A stretch of DNA of 64,000 bases from Kappaphycus alvarezii (taxonomy: Eukaryota > Rhodophyta > Florideophyceae > Gigartinales > Solieriaceae): assembly GCA_002205965.3 (NCBI GenBank), contig NADL03000674.1, forward strand, positions 248,001 to 312,000. The letters are read 5' to 3'. Below, piece after piece: positions 48,748 through 60,052 of this stretch (position 1 is the first letter of the stretch; every line of letters starts with the position of its first letter). The position numbers and the translations under genes were made by a program. A model generated the notes under the pieces. The model was given only the letters and a program-made list of their open reading frames with translations, did no database searches and was not told the DNA's origin.

Positions 48748-49017
48748 ATGACCAACCTCCGCCTATCCATCGCCATCGAGAAGTCATTCAAAGTCCGCGG
48801 CTCTCTCAACGCCCTGGCTTTGATGGACAATGAAACAACTGACTATGATGATTATTTTAGAAGAATAGACCGGATCCCATTCGGGAGTAGGTCCACCGGC
48901 ACTGCTTCGAGAAGGCAGAAGGCAGAGAAGGAGGAAAAGGAAGAGGAGGCAGAAAGGGAGGTAGAAGAGGTGGATGTCGAGGCTGAGGTGGAAGGATCTG
49001 AAGGTGAGGAGGAATGA
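48748..49017 (+). CDS. Small acidic-tailed protein of family R, 89 aa
   Basis: ATG at 48748 after a pyrimidine-rich CCCTCAAC leader, stop TGA at 49015-49017. Residues 1-45 form a mixed, possibly folded part (MTNLRLSIAIEKSF..., LNALALM, TDYDDYF). Residues 55-89 are a low-complexity tail of E, K, R and V, ending in a long acidic run. The related frame at 46586-46726 matches residues 1-42 without gaps (19 identities). No database family is known to me. The acidic tail is encoded by a purine-rich tract that could have grown by slippage. It may be a protein of a mobile or multicopy family or a host gene copied with the repeat. Confidence 0.5.
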   Translation: MTNLRLSIAIEKSFKVRGSLNALALMDNETTDYDDYFRRIDRIPFGSRSTGTASRRQKAEKEEKEEEAEREVEEVDVEAEVEGSEGEEE

Positions 49018-49699
49018 GTGGACCCATGGGAGCCTCTAAATTACAAATGTGGGGGAGCTGCTGTGGAGGATTGAGGAGGGTGAGTAATTAATCGTTATTT
49101 ATGACTGCTCTGGCGGGGATGTAGAGGAGGTTGAAGATTTTGAGGAGGGATTGGAGGAGCTTGTCATGTCCGAAGGATCTATCTATCATTCTGGGGCGTT
49201 CGACGGGATTTTTAAGGGCTGCATTGGAGTACAGACATGTTGGAGGAATTCCTTGGCTCTGAACTTGAGGAATAAGATTTTCAGGAGAAAGTCTGGATAT
49301 TTATCCCGATCGTATCTGCTGTTAGTCTTCCTCGTTCACCCGATTCCATTTTATGCATTTTGTGGTACTTAGTATGTTTCTTTGAGACTTTAGGGCTGGC
49401 CAAAAAGTAAAGATAAGCTGAGTAAACCGCTTCCTCTTGTAAGATAAAGCAAGGTGGCAAACAACTTCAAGTCAAGGTCCTTGTAGTTAGGAAGTTGAGA
49501 GTCAACTTCAGACTCAAGAAACGTTTTCCTTACGCTGGTCACATGGCATAAGTGGTAGAACCTGTCCCTTCTATACTCGCTTGTAGCCCTCTAAACTGTA
49601 GTTCTTACCCAACTCTTTCTTTTCCCTCAACTATAACACGTTAGCACTTTGGTCGCTTGCAACAACTCCTTGGTGTGATTGGTTCTGAGTATCTCTTCT

Positions 49700-50690
49700 G
49701 CCGACAATTTAATCCTATCGCATATATCCGGAAAACGGAGGTTCTCTCGAACCAACTCGATCTGACATTAATATTCACCCCAAACTCCTTCCAGCAGACA
49801 ACTGGCATTTTCTGGACTAGTCTCGCAGCGTGACGAACAAACAGTGTTTGCAGCGCCTCTGTAATCGGAAGAGCTACAACTGCAACAATGTCGGTCGCAA
49901 GCATGTTGGCCAAGTCCCGGACAGTCGGGTGCCAGCCTCCCAACGAGGAGACTGGAAGGACAACGAAGTGACACCCTGGACCTTTTGCACGTATAAATTG
50001 GGCAAAGCGAGGGTCCCTGCCAAAGCGAGCACGGCTGAGGGGCTTGATTTGTCATCTCGCAGGGGAAGAGAGGCGGAAAGGGCCAAGGGATGGATGGAAG
50101 ACACCTCATAATAGTAAGAGGCCCCGTTCCTTCAAGCGACATGACATTCGGACGAACTGTATGGTCTCGTTGTGGGGGCTAGAGGACAGAGTGTGGGGCG
50201 GCTTTGGAGAGGTCTGCAGCAATCAACCAAGATTGGGAATCACGCCACCATCCGCGGGAGGATTCATATGCACAACACAGCGGGTGGTCACCGTACTGAT
50301 CCATAAGGGAAAGGGTTGGGGTGTTTTTCTCTTGGAAAATATATTCGATCCATAAGTGTTGTGCATCACCCCTTGTGGCATTTTGTATCGGAAGAAACAG
50401 TGGTACCTCACAATAGAACTGCAACCACGTCTTTTAATTGCGTTCCGAGATGTAGGTACACAAGCCTGGAGCCGTCTGGCAGAAAAGCCAGTTCTTGCAA
50501 CTATCCACTGACAACGAGGCTGAGCATGCCACGGTCCTCTCATCAAGATCATAACACATTAAAGACCCTTTCCTCAATGTTTAGATTCCCCCACTAGAAG
50601 TTTCAGACGACGAAGTAAACTACCCAATCATTCCCCCCTTTTCCTCACCTGGGCGAGCGAGGCGCCACTGCCCAAACCGTTGCATTGAGT
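49700..50690. other. GC-richer stretch with overlapping short frames, unassigned
   Basis: Several open frames of 76-124 codons overlap on both strands, the longest at 49768-50142 on the minus strand. None has a recognisable domain and they mask one another, as expected from GC-richer DNA with few stops. A short dispersed module lies at 50308-50352. Confidence 0.4.
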
Positions 50691-51509
50691 CGATAGCCGT
50701 TAAATCGACAATCTGGCGACTGATCAGGCCACCTCCTTGATGTGAGAGAACGCATCAAGATGCCACGCTCCGAGAGTGAAGATAAGAACAGGGATGGACC
50801 TGATCCTTCCAGGAAATACGGGCTGTAAACCCCTGGTATTCTCTTTGCTTGTCCGCGTGGGCTGCTTTCAAGCTCGCAAGGGCGTTAAAGCTTCTCATTC
50901 TGAGATGAGAATAGGCCAGCTGGTTGACGATAGTGACGTCAATAGGAATGTGGGATGCTTAAATATTTGAAAGATATGGTTAGTTGCGGCCCGGAATATC
51001 CTACAGGGTGGTAATCGTGGAAATGCCCACTTAATTGTACAGCTGAACCTGCCACGTGGTTTGAACACAAGTCCATATGACTCTCACCCCTCGCATCTCA
51101 GACCTACAACAAACGAACCTCATTTACCCCTTAAAAGATATTACGTAGTTCGGCTTATTTGTTCAGAGTTCAACGCCTTCAAAGCAATTTTATGTAGACA
51201 TACAGTGATTATGTAATCGAATGTACATTACTGCTGCATGGTATGGTCCGTGGCTGCACGATAGAGCTTTGCTCATTACAGGTGGGAAAGCTTGGGAGTT
51301 TCATTGCTTAGCAGCATGGCCGGCTGTGACCCGGGAGGAAGGAAGCATATCTGCGCCCCAAGAAATAGCTCGGTCTACAGAATCGCCTGGAACTATTGAT
51401 GCTTTAAATATCTGAAGTTTGAACTAGAGGGGGAAGAATTACAGGAATTTTTTGGTTATTTTAAAGCATGGAAGATGGGGAAATTTTTGGGTTATTTTAA
51501 TGCATGGGA

Positions 51510-51652
51510 GATGTGGTCGGTTATATCCACGCGGCTAATGCGTTATGCGGGATAAGTCGTCGCTGATGGGTAACACTACAGTACATGGCCTTCCTTACAG
51601 GAAGATGGAAGATGTGGTCGGTTATATTCACTCCGCTAATGCGTTATGCGGG
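51510..51652 (+). repeat. Local 42-bp direct duplication
   Basis: 51510-51551 and 51611-51652 are both GATGTGGTCGGTTATAT...GCTAATGCGTTATGCGGG with three differences. Just upstream, a TTTTTGG(G)TTATTTTAA block also occurs twice (about 51449 and 51484), so this spot has duplicated more than once. Confidence 0.85.
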
Positions 51653-54310
51653 TGTTTTAATATTTGAAAGACATGATCAGTTGTTTCCAGTGCTACATAA
51701 GGCAGGCGTTGATTGGCAGGGGAGAATTACGGTGATACAATGTGCACAGTATTCGTGGAAGGGCTTGCTCCAGCCCAGCCAGGAGACAGGCTGAGTTGGA
51801 CGTGATTTAATTCGAGTGATCAGAGACTCTGGCCAGCGTAGAATTCCGTCTATGCTAAACTACTGACAGTCTCGTACCGTAAATTTTGGATGGGTAGTTT
51901 CGGCGTTAATCTTCAATCATGCATTGCAGGTGATGTATAGGCCAATGTTCTGTGGTCGAAAATTAGGGGTGACAAATTTACACTCATGCATTGTCGCAGG
52001 TGGAATATTAATTGAATTCTCAGCAAGGATACAATGATGGGCTGCAGAGTTGAGGGGCCACTAGATTTAGTCGGAAAGTTGTGTTTTGCTAGCAAATCTG
52101 CCTCCTAGATGAAAACAGGGAGTAGATTAAATTGGTAGTCGGTGGATAGCAGGCGACTGGGCTCGACAGAAGTCACTTCGTAGGCTGAATGAACTTTGTG
52201 GCTGACAGAAGAAATTTAAGGCAAGACATTGCGCGTCTAGTAAATCATTTTGTCCTTCTCAAGCGCCATGTCTAAGGGTCCAATTTGTCTGCGCAGGTAA
52301 ATCAGTCCTCTTTGCATGGCTAAACCTGCCCTTGAAATGGATGTGATAACTGTTTATCTGCAGGGTTTCTGTGGTTCAGATCACTTCTAAACTGTACAAC
52401 TAGTTTAACTAGAGAACGGGATGGGTGCTTGCACCTAAAAGACCATTTCCGCCTCAATATAGCTACCGGTGCTTTCATATGTACACTCAAGCGACCATGG
52501 GGAGCTTGCTATTGCAACGTGATTAGCGCCGTAAGTTTGCATTAAACACTATTCTTATATTATGGAGAAAAGGAAATACAACAAAACGAAAGCATTACCC
52601 TTTTCGTTCATTCGTACATTGACAGTCGCGAAAAAGCTCTCTGCGGCAGGACAGAGACGTTGAAATTGACAGCAAGTGAAAATTAAAGGAAATATATCAA
52701 TAATAACCTTTAAAACAATGGCATAACCATAAACTCTCAGTCCAGGACTTCCGGCCTCATTGAAAGGCGGTGTTAATTTTACCGTACTCCTCCCTACCGC
52801 GACCCGCTGATGTAGTCACAGGCTCTCGGAGAAGCAGACCGGTTTCTGTTTTCTCCTTTCCTTCTCTCCAAACTCTGTTTAAATTCCCCCTGCTAAAAGT
52901 GTCAAACAACACAGTAATCTACCTCATATTCCCCATTTTACCTGACCTTAAAAGCTGGAAAATTAGGACTAGAGCCATAGCTCACTTAAATGTTCAGTGC
53001 TTCGACCATCGGTACATGTATTTAATATGACATTCAGATTTGCAACTCCAAATGGGTTCTAGCCAATCCATACATCTCAATTAAGACACCCTCCTTTTTC
53101 CCCTTAAATGAAATCTTACCTGTAAATATCAAATTTAAATATGTACGTAAACAATTAAGCATAGCATATTACACCTTTGAGCAATAAAAAAATGGCTACA
53201 TAACAACATTCGTAATCTACAGTCTATAGCACATCAAGATACGGTGCGATCAGCAAATAACGAGGCTGCATTGCACTTCTGTGAGGTAGAAAGCTTTGGT
53301 TATGTTCGAACTAATAATTTAGCCATTTGAACGGTTATCCGAAAAGTACGAATATTCCAGTATCTCGATAAGTTGGCCTTGGAGTTGAACAAATGCACAG
53401 CTTCGCCGATGTTTATGAGTTGGCTGGAACATGTAGAGAACCCTCGGTTGCGATTGAAAGTTGCAATTGACCCCCTCATGGCTTTCAGCAATAGACCATT
53501 GTAGGTCCAGAAATTAATTCTTCCATTAGTATTGATATGGGTTTGCAAATTTCTTACATTTACCAAACAAATGTATTGGTGCCAAGTTTACATCTCGCTG
53601 CACGAATTAATTAGCCTTTGTCTCATCGTTATGGAACAATAGTGTGGTCATCGAAAATCCTTGAAAATCCCTCTGGGTTTGAGCCCTCCGAACTTGTGCC
53701 GCAGGCACACTCGCTCTCACCACCCTGGTCGAAAATAATGGCTCACACTGAAAAATTGCAATACTCATTGTATTAAACCTACCTCTCATTCAACGCTTGT
53801 CGAGCTCAACTTGTGGACTATATGCAATGCGCATACTGTACAGTGCTGTATTGCTGTCATTCTTGGTGATGGCGGTAAATCTTTGCGAGGTGTTCTGACT
53901 TCTGGGACTGGGACCATCACGTGAGCTTGGCCAAGCCGACTTATCATAGAAGCAGGGGAGAAAGCCCACGCGTTCATAGTAGTGCAGAATTTTGTGATTC
54001 ACTAGGAGGGATTGTTGTAATGCTGTACAGCACTTTAACGAAATGCTTCTCAATCAGGAATACTGTCGTCTCTGGCATTGGTGAATAAGCCTCTTCATTC
54101 GAAGCATTTGCGGTCAGGGGCTGTTCCACAACAACTCTTTCAACTCTCGAATAATGGTGGAGGGATTTCGTCCTTCTCAGAGCCATTGTCCCAAACGAGT
54201 ATAAACGGCTCAATCCTCCGGATGTACAGGTCTCCGTCTTCCCATCAATAAACTCAGCTCTCTTGCTTCCTCAAGACATCGATCTTCGGCAATCATAGTC
54301 TCGCATATCA
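51653..54310. other. Intergenic region, no gene recognised
   Basis: Frames up to 88 codons exist on both strands but none has a recognisable domain. ACTGTACAGT occurs at 53835-53844. The last 100 bp should hold the promoter of the peroxidase pseudogene, but no clear TATA box was seen. Confidence 0.45.
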
Positions 54311-55974
54311 TGTCTATAGCGATTTCATCTTGTGGCTCCAATTCTTCTACGTCCTATTCGCAGTTGTCCTCGCTCAACCCCCTAGAGCAAATGGAATAGG
54401 TGCCGAAGTCTTTCGCCTCTGCGAGACCGCATTAGAGATCGCCGCTTTTGCCGCAGCATCGATATCCGTACTTTTACTGGTGTCTGCAGTTCCGAAACCG
54501 ACCCCAGTTTCGGCATGGCCCGTCTCCCCCAGTTCAGCTACACTGACGCAAATGCTGAAGAGCCCATTGGAGATGATCTAAAGTCTGCTCGTGAAATCTC
54601 TAACATCATCTGTGATCAAGAAGGGGATATCCCAAACGATCGCGGGATTAATCAGCTGTTCGTTTTCTTCGGCCAATTTCTGGACCACAACTTCGCGGCC
54701 ACCCCGTTGGAGGAGGAGGAGCGTTTCGACATTCCAGTACCTGAGGGAGACGAGCATGTGAAGAGGAAACTTTGCCGTTTTTCAGATCTACTCGTGCAGA
54801 GTTGATGGCAGCTCTGCTGTTCGCCCAATCAACATCCTTTCATCCCCGGTTGATCTTGTCGCAGTTTACGGTCCCGAGGATGCGAGGGCGCTCGACCTTC
54901 AGGAACTCGAGAATGGTACCCCGACAGGAAAGCTAAGGGTATCTGGCTCGGACCTGCTCCCGCGCAATACTAATGGCTTATTCAATGCCCCTGATGCAAC
55001 TGATTTCTTCATTGCTGGAGACCATCGCTCGAATGAGCATCCAGTTCTCACGCCGTCCATACCCTATTCTTACGCGAGCATAACCGCCTTGCAGATCTGG
55101 TCAAGGAACGCCTCCCTGGACTCCCGGGCAATGTAATCTTTGACTACGCTCGCCTGCTTAATATTGCCCAGTTCCAGAAAATTGTGTACGATGAGTTCTT
55201 TCCTACTATTGTTGGATCTACGTTGCCTAGATACACAATTTTTGATCGCCGTGCTGATCCAACTGTCAGCGATCTCTTTGCTGGAGCCGCGTTTCGCTTT
55301 GGTCACACCATGGTTGGCCCGAACATTCCGCGTACTTCCCGTCTGGGCCAATTTCACCAATTCCTATGGAAGAAGTGTTCTTCAGGCCTGCAGACACTTT
55401 CGACGAGCCTGAATTTGAAAATATCGTTCGGGGCGTCGCAAATTCGCTTGCACAGGAAGTAGACGTTAAAATTGTCGATACTCTCAGAAACCAATTGTTC
55501 GAGTTCACACCTGTCGCTGAGGAGGGTTTCGATCTAGTGGCACTCAACATTCAGAGGGGCAGGGATCACGCGTTGCCGAAGTACAATGAAATTCGTGAAG
55601 TCTTCGGATTACCAAAGATGACCTCATTTTCGGACATCAGTTCAGATAGCGTGACTGGCACGTTTGTCTGCCGCTTACGAACAGGTTGATGACATTGAAG
55701 CGTTCCCTGGGCTCCTTGCAGAGGACCATCTCCCTGGTTCCAGTTTTGGTGAGACCATGGTTGCTGTGTGGACTGCCGAATTCACACGACTTCGCGATGG
55801 AGATCAATTCTTCTACTTAAGGACAGGAGCATTCCCAAGGGAATTCAGCACGGAATTCCGCGGCTTTATCCGAGACCTAGAACGTAGGACTGATAGCGTA
55901 TTTCGAGAGATTATTCTCCGAAATACTAATATTCGCGACTCTCAAATCCCGTCAGGAAATGTGTTCGTCATCTA
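54311..55974 (+). pseudogene. Animal-type haem peroxidase (peroxinectin-like), frameshifted
   Basis: About 550 codons spread over all three frames. The start region encodes a hydrophobic, signal-peptide-like segment (LWLQFFYVLFAVVLAQ, 54330-54377), suggesting export. Family landmarks follow in order: MARLPQFSY at 54515; GQFLDHNF with the haem-linking Asp and distal His at 54683-54688; RPINILSSPVDLVAVYG near 54820-54870; HRSNEH with the likely distal Arg at 55026-55028 and Glu at 55035-55037; LFLREHNRLADLVK at about 55065; FRFGHTMV with the proximal His at 55304-55306; ALNIQRGRDHALPKYNEIR at about 55540-55600; and RLRDGDQFFYLRTG near 55790. Frames change near 54325, 54400, 54775-54790, 55050, 55360 and 55675. 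All catalytic residues survive, so the breaks are recent or partly sequencing errors. No introns are evident. Confidence 0.92.
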
Positions 55975-56510
55975 GAACGCCAACGGTACTTCGTCAACCC
56001 TACGAGAGTAAGTTTTAGCTAAATCAGAGCCGAAAATGTGATCGTGCTTTGGTTGAATCCAAGAGATTGAGGTACAGCAGAGCTTTAACTTTTTTTGAAA
56101 ACTGGCGCTTTCTAAAATCATTTTCCACGGCCGTCAGAATTAAGGGCGTTAAAGTAAAGTTGATTACTCATTCCATCCCCGAGCACCTATCTTACTGCTC
56201 TCTAGGTCTCAGCCCTCTGAAGTCCTGCAGTACACGCATTCCATATTCTCCATCTATAGGGGGGAGAGGTTTGGGTGTTTTTACTCTTCGAAGATATATC
56301 CGATCTATCCCATGGTTTCCAGACAACCAGGATCGATTCAAAAAGGGTATACTGACACAGTAGTGGGGAAGGAACTACGCTCCCTAAAGAGCTACCTTCA
56401 GGACAGCCATCAAGCAGGCCGCATTGGCCATGACGGCTGCTGTGGCGTACCTTCGCATCAAAACCCCCGAACATTTCCTCTCCATCTATCCGAAGAAATA
56501 TGCACCCTAT
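55975..56510. other. Spacer between peroxidase and Copia-C, with short dispersed module
   Basis: 56256-56335 contains GGTTTGGGTGTTTTTACTCTTCG, ATATATCCGATCTATCCC and TTTCCAGACAACC, which match modules at 47968-48040 and 50308-50352. The part at 56310-56365 also matches R-a at 12585-12640 (TCAAAAAGG...GACACAGTA.TGG). No gene was seen. Confidence 0.5.
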
Positions 56511-56736
56511 TGTTACAGTACAAAGGTAATACTAAATCAACGTACAGTTGTACTCTATGTGCTGTAACAAAAAACGGCACTACGCATTATGTTTTAGTGC
56601 GTTAGCTGAGTTGGTCTTTGGATCTCTCTCTGTTAGGATACTCTTATCTATCTTGTTTATAATGGTCTGCGATAGACAAGACCTTGGTGATAAAGTATAA
56701 AAACCTACGGACGATAACCATAACCACTGTGCAACG
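56511..56736 (+). repeat. Copia-C 5' LTR
   Basis: Starts TGTTACAG and ends TGTGCAAC. Shares long blocks with 60053-60275, such as TTTTAGTGCGTTAGCTGAGT, TTGGTCTTTGGATC and AATGGTCTGCGATAG. It contains TTTATAATGG as a possible TATA element. Confidence 0.92.
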
Positions 56737-56750
56737 GGTTATGGGCCCGG
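56736..56750 (+). other. Copia-C primer binding site (initiator-Met tRNA half)
   Basis: GGGTTATGGGCCCGG, directly after the LTR, is complementary to an initiator-Met tRNA anticodon stem-loop (GGGCCCAUAACCC, with the CAU anticodon), not to a tRNA 3' end. Drosophila copia and yeast Ty5 are known to prime from such a tRNA half. The match and its position make the call strong; use of a cleaved tRNA here is inferred. Confidence 0.85.
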
Positions 56751-56862
56751 AAACAAATATAATGAATTTTCATTCAAGTTACGTTTGTCCAACATCTACC
56801 AACCACCAAGTCTCATTTACTCCGACGAGTCTCCCTGTTCGCTCGAAAATTAAGTTTGAAAA

Positions 56863-57717
56863 ATGTCTGAGGACAAAGTTGGCATTACGAGTTTGGACAT
56901 TGAACCCCTAAATGCCAATAACTACTACTTATGGGCCAACGAAATGGAGATTTTCCTCAGAGGAAAATGACTATGGAAGTACGTTGTGGATTCTTCAAAA
57001 GATTCAACGTCCGCTAAATTAGACCAGGGTCCCGAAATAGAAGGAAGGAAAAGGTATTCTGCTTTGCTATAAATAATTATGTCCATTAGTCCGTCTTGTA
57101 AGGCATTTATGCTATGATTTCGAGATCCAAAGTTAATTTGGGAGGCGCTTCGTAAGACCTACCAAATGGTGCCGGAAGCCTCTATCGATGCTAAGCTATC
57201 AGAACTACAAGATGCACCAATGGATTCGTCTGAGTCAATTATTGAATATGCCAATAGAATTGAGACCCTAGTGAATAAACTGGCAGCAATTGGCCACATT
57301 TTGTCCTCAATTGAGAAGAAAAGAGCACTTTTACTTTGACTTACATCGGATTTTTCTGTCACAACTCAAGTGATTAGAGTGACCCAGAAGACACACGAGC
57401 AGGCAGTGACAGAATTAGTAGTGGCCGAATCTACAATGTGCAAAGTTACATGTAGTCAAGCCCTAGTAATTAAGCCGGAAGTTCCAGAAAGGGGTCCTGT
57501 TTTATGCTCACACTGCGGAAGGCATGGTCACATTTCAGATGAATGCTATCAAAATCCGGCCGGGTCAATGTATAAGAAACGATGGTATAAATATTGTTCA
57601 CGAAAGAAACAATATAGAGGCTCAAAACATGGAAAGAAAGAGGAGGCCAAAGTAGCAATGTTTACGTTATTTGATCCTACTGTCGGTAACATTCCGAACT
57701 CAATGGTAGTGCGGTAG
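56863..57717 (+). pseudogene. Copia-C gag remnant with CCHC zinc knuckle
   Basis: ATG at 56863 opens MSEDKVGITSLDIEPLNANN, then YYLWANEMEIFLRGK, and stops at TGA near 56968, where Gag proteins normally continue. Later pieces at about 57120-57360 (IWEALRKTYQMVPEASIDAK) and 57370-57717 complete it. The last encodes a CX2CX4HX4C zinc knuckle (CSHCGRHGHISDEC) at 57505-57546, followed by a basic stretch. Confidence 0.85.
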
Positions 57718-57779
57718 TATATGGATAAATCATCTAAAAGGATGATGACTTAAGGTGCACCTCTCATCTCACCAATAAT

Positions 57780-59995
57780 ATGTCTAATTTTACTTCCTTC
57801 AAAAAGAAGACAGGATTCATACAAGTGGGTAATAAGGAAACACTAAGGACAGAAGAAGTGGGTACTGCTAATGTATCAGCTACCATAGGAAGCAGTCGCG
57901 TGCAAATTGTTTCAATGATGTTATATATGCTCCTCAGATTTTGTATAACCCTCTCTCAGTATCAAAAATCCGCAAGGAAGGATTCAAAATTCTTTTCGAA
58001 AGTAATGAGGAAAATTCAATAGAAGGCTACAGAATAATGGACCCTACAACTGGAATGGTCAAAATATCTAAAGATGTTGCATTTAATGAGAACACTATTG
58101 GCTCGATGACTATCGAATGTGGGTCCAGTAGGACTGGTATCGTTTCAATATTACGTATTGGAATGGAAGATGTCGATTTTAAATTTGAAGCAGAACTACC
58201 TACTTCTCATGAACCGTCAAGTGATGTCAACAAGGGGTCAAAGGGTCATCTTATTCAAAAGGATGATACTGTACACAATGACGCTGAAATAACTTCAGAT
58301 GAAGAAAACTAAGTTCAGATCTCAGAGCTAGATGGAATTATTTCCGAAGATATGCTAGAGCATGTTTCTATAATTAGGAAATCGAACCACTTTAAGTTCG
58401 GTTTACCGCCGTCTAGATTGGGATTTGAAGGCGCCTGTCTCGTGACAGACTCCCTCCTCGACATACATTCAGAGAGCTTACCGTTCACGTATAAAGAAGC
58501 AACAAGTGGTCATAATGCAAATCAATGGATAAATGCAACGAAGGAGGAATATCTCTTCTGAATGAAAATAAGACTTGGAAATTAGTGAAGTTACCAAAAG
58601 ACCGCAAATTTGCTCGAGCTAAATGGGATTTCGGTGTTAAAACAAATTCTAAAGGTCAGCTGGAAAGATATCGTGCACGAATAGTTGCTATGGGATTAAC
58701 GCCAATAAAGGTATTGATTCTTTGAAGTATTTTCGCCCGTTGCGCTATACTCATCCTTTCGGTTACTAATGGCTATCTCAACCAGAAATGAATCGAAAAG
58801 CACTATCCTTGATGTAAAAAGGCATTTCTAAATGCAGAACTTGTTGAAGAAATTTACGTTGCCCAACCAGAAGGTTTCGCTAAGGCCAGACAGGAAGATC
58901 ATGTCTATTTACTACACAACACTGTACGGTTTAAAACAGGAGCTTGGCGTGAATTTTCAATTCGTTTTTATTGGAATGAGGTCTCCATCCGTCCCTCGGA
59001 GATGTTAGTCTATACTACTGCACAAGGGGTGACTGGATTATACTTATTCTGCTATAAGTTCATGATATCATAACAACTGGTAATGATGACTCTGAAATTT
59101 TAAATACTGTCAAGTTGATTAGTCAAAGTTTTACTGTCCGCACCGTAGACAAGAGTTCTATTTTTTAGGATCTCTACTGAAACTGGCACAGGGAACAAAA
59201 AACTACACCATGCACCACTTATTGATCGAATGTTACGATACTTCAGTATGTCAGATTGTATTGTACCAGGAGTCCCACTCTCTTCCGGAACGGATTTAAG
59301 CATATACAGACATGTCCGTGAGGGGGAGAGCCGAAATTAAGTGCAGAAAACTCTGGTTCAGCAATTGGTTGGGTGTCTTCTACATCTTTCTAACACGACC
59401 CACCGGGATATTGCTTACGCTACTGGTTATTTATCTCGTTTAATGTAAAACACTGACGATAAATATGGAAAGCAGCTAAACAGGTCCTCCGTTGCCTGAA
59501 GGGTTCCAAGAATCTTATATTCGTGTACTACGACAATAAGGAACAACCTGAAGAAAATGACAGCATAATTGGATACAGTGACTCAGACTGGGCGCAAGAG
59601 GAACCCGAGCGCAAATCTATATGTGGATATTTCTTTAAGGTGTCTTGTGGGCTTATTAAATGGCGTAGCAAGAAGCAGAGCTGATTTGCACAGAGTTCTG
59701 TTGAAGCAGAATATATTTCTCTATCCTTTGCAATAAAAAAAGTTCTTTGGCTTAGGAAATTTTATCCTATTCTCAAGGCGACTGGAATGTCTACAAAGAT
59801 AATAATTTAGGAATAAAACCAAGAATGTATCAAGCTTGCAGAGAATGGACCGTCAATGACAAGACTTAAATATTGCTGTCATATATCAGATGATTATTTA
59901 CAATGTAAGGAAAGGTGCAACCGAATTGAAGTACGTTCCTTCCTCAGAAATTCCCGCGGATATTTTGACAAAAGCATTACCAAGAGTAAATTTTG
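57780..59995 (+). pseudogene. Copia-C pol remnant (RT and RNase H; integrase core missing)
   Basis: The frame at 57941-58312 begins with the end of the protease region (YNPLSVSKIRKEGFKILF) and runs on without a break into sequence that normally lies C-terminal to the integrase core (GYRIMDPTTGMVKISKDV, then an acidic linker). Reverse transcriptase starts at about 58500-58725 (WINATKEEY, LNENKTWKLVKLPKD, RYRARIVAMG) after a frameshift near 58557, and its later parts are scattered to about 59450. RNase H lies at about 59559-59765 (IGYSDSDWAQEE, SSVEAEYISLS). Many stops. Confidence 0.85.
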
Positions 59996-60042
59996 AAAAC
60001 CTGGTTATGAAGTTGGGAATGAAGTAATGAAGGCATTAACTT

Positions 60043-60052
60043 AAAGGGAGAG
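60043..60052 (+). other. Copia-C polypurine tract
   Basis: AAAGGGAGAG immediately precedes the TG of the 3' LTR, the expected place for the plus-strand primer. Confidence 0.85.

Larger units (their letters stand above)
48390..50960 (+). repeat. Dispersed repeat family R, copy d (best preserved)
   Basis: Holds the divergent ORF pair (48393-48662 minus, 48748-49017 plus), a second-half region (49050-49380), and blocks at 49400-49690, 50690-50790 and 50880-50930 that match R-a in order. Between 49700 and 50690 no match to the other copies was seen, so that part may be an insertion. Confidence 0.65.

Noticed and set aside
49768..50600. Cluster of overlapping 80-124 codon frames as real genes
   Set aside because: Frames on both strands overlap each other and none has a recognisable motif; GC-richer DNA lowers stop frequency.
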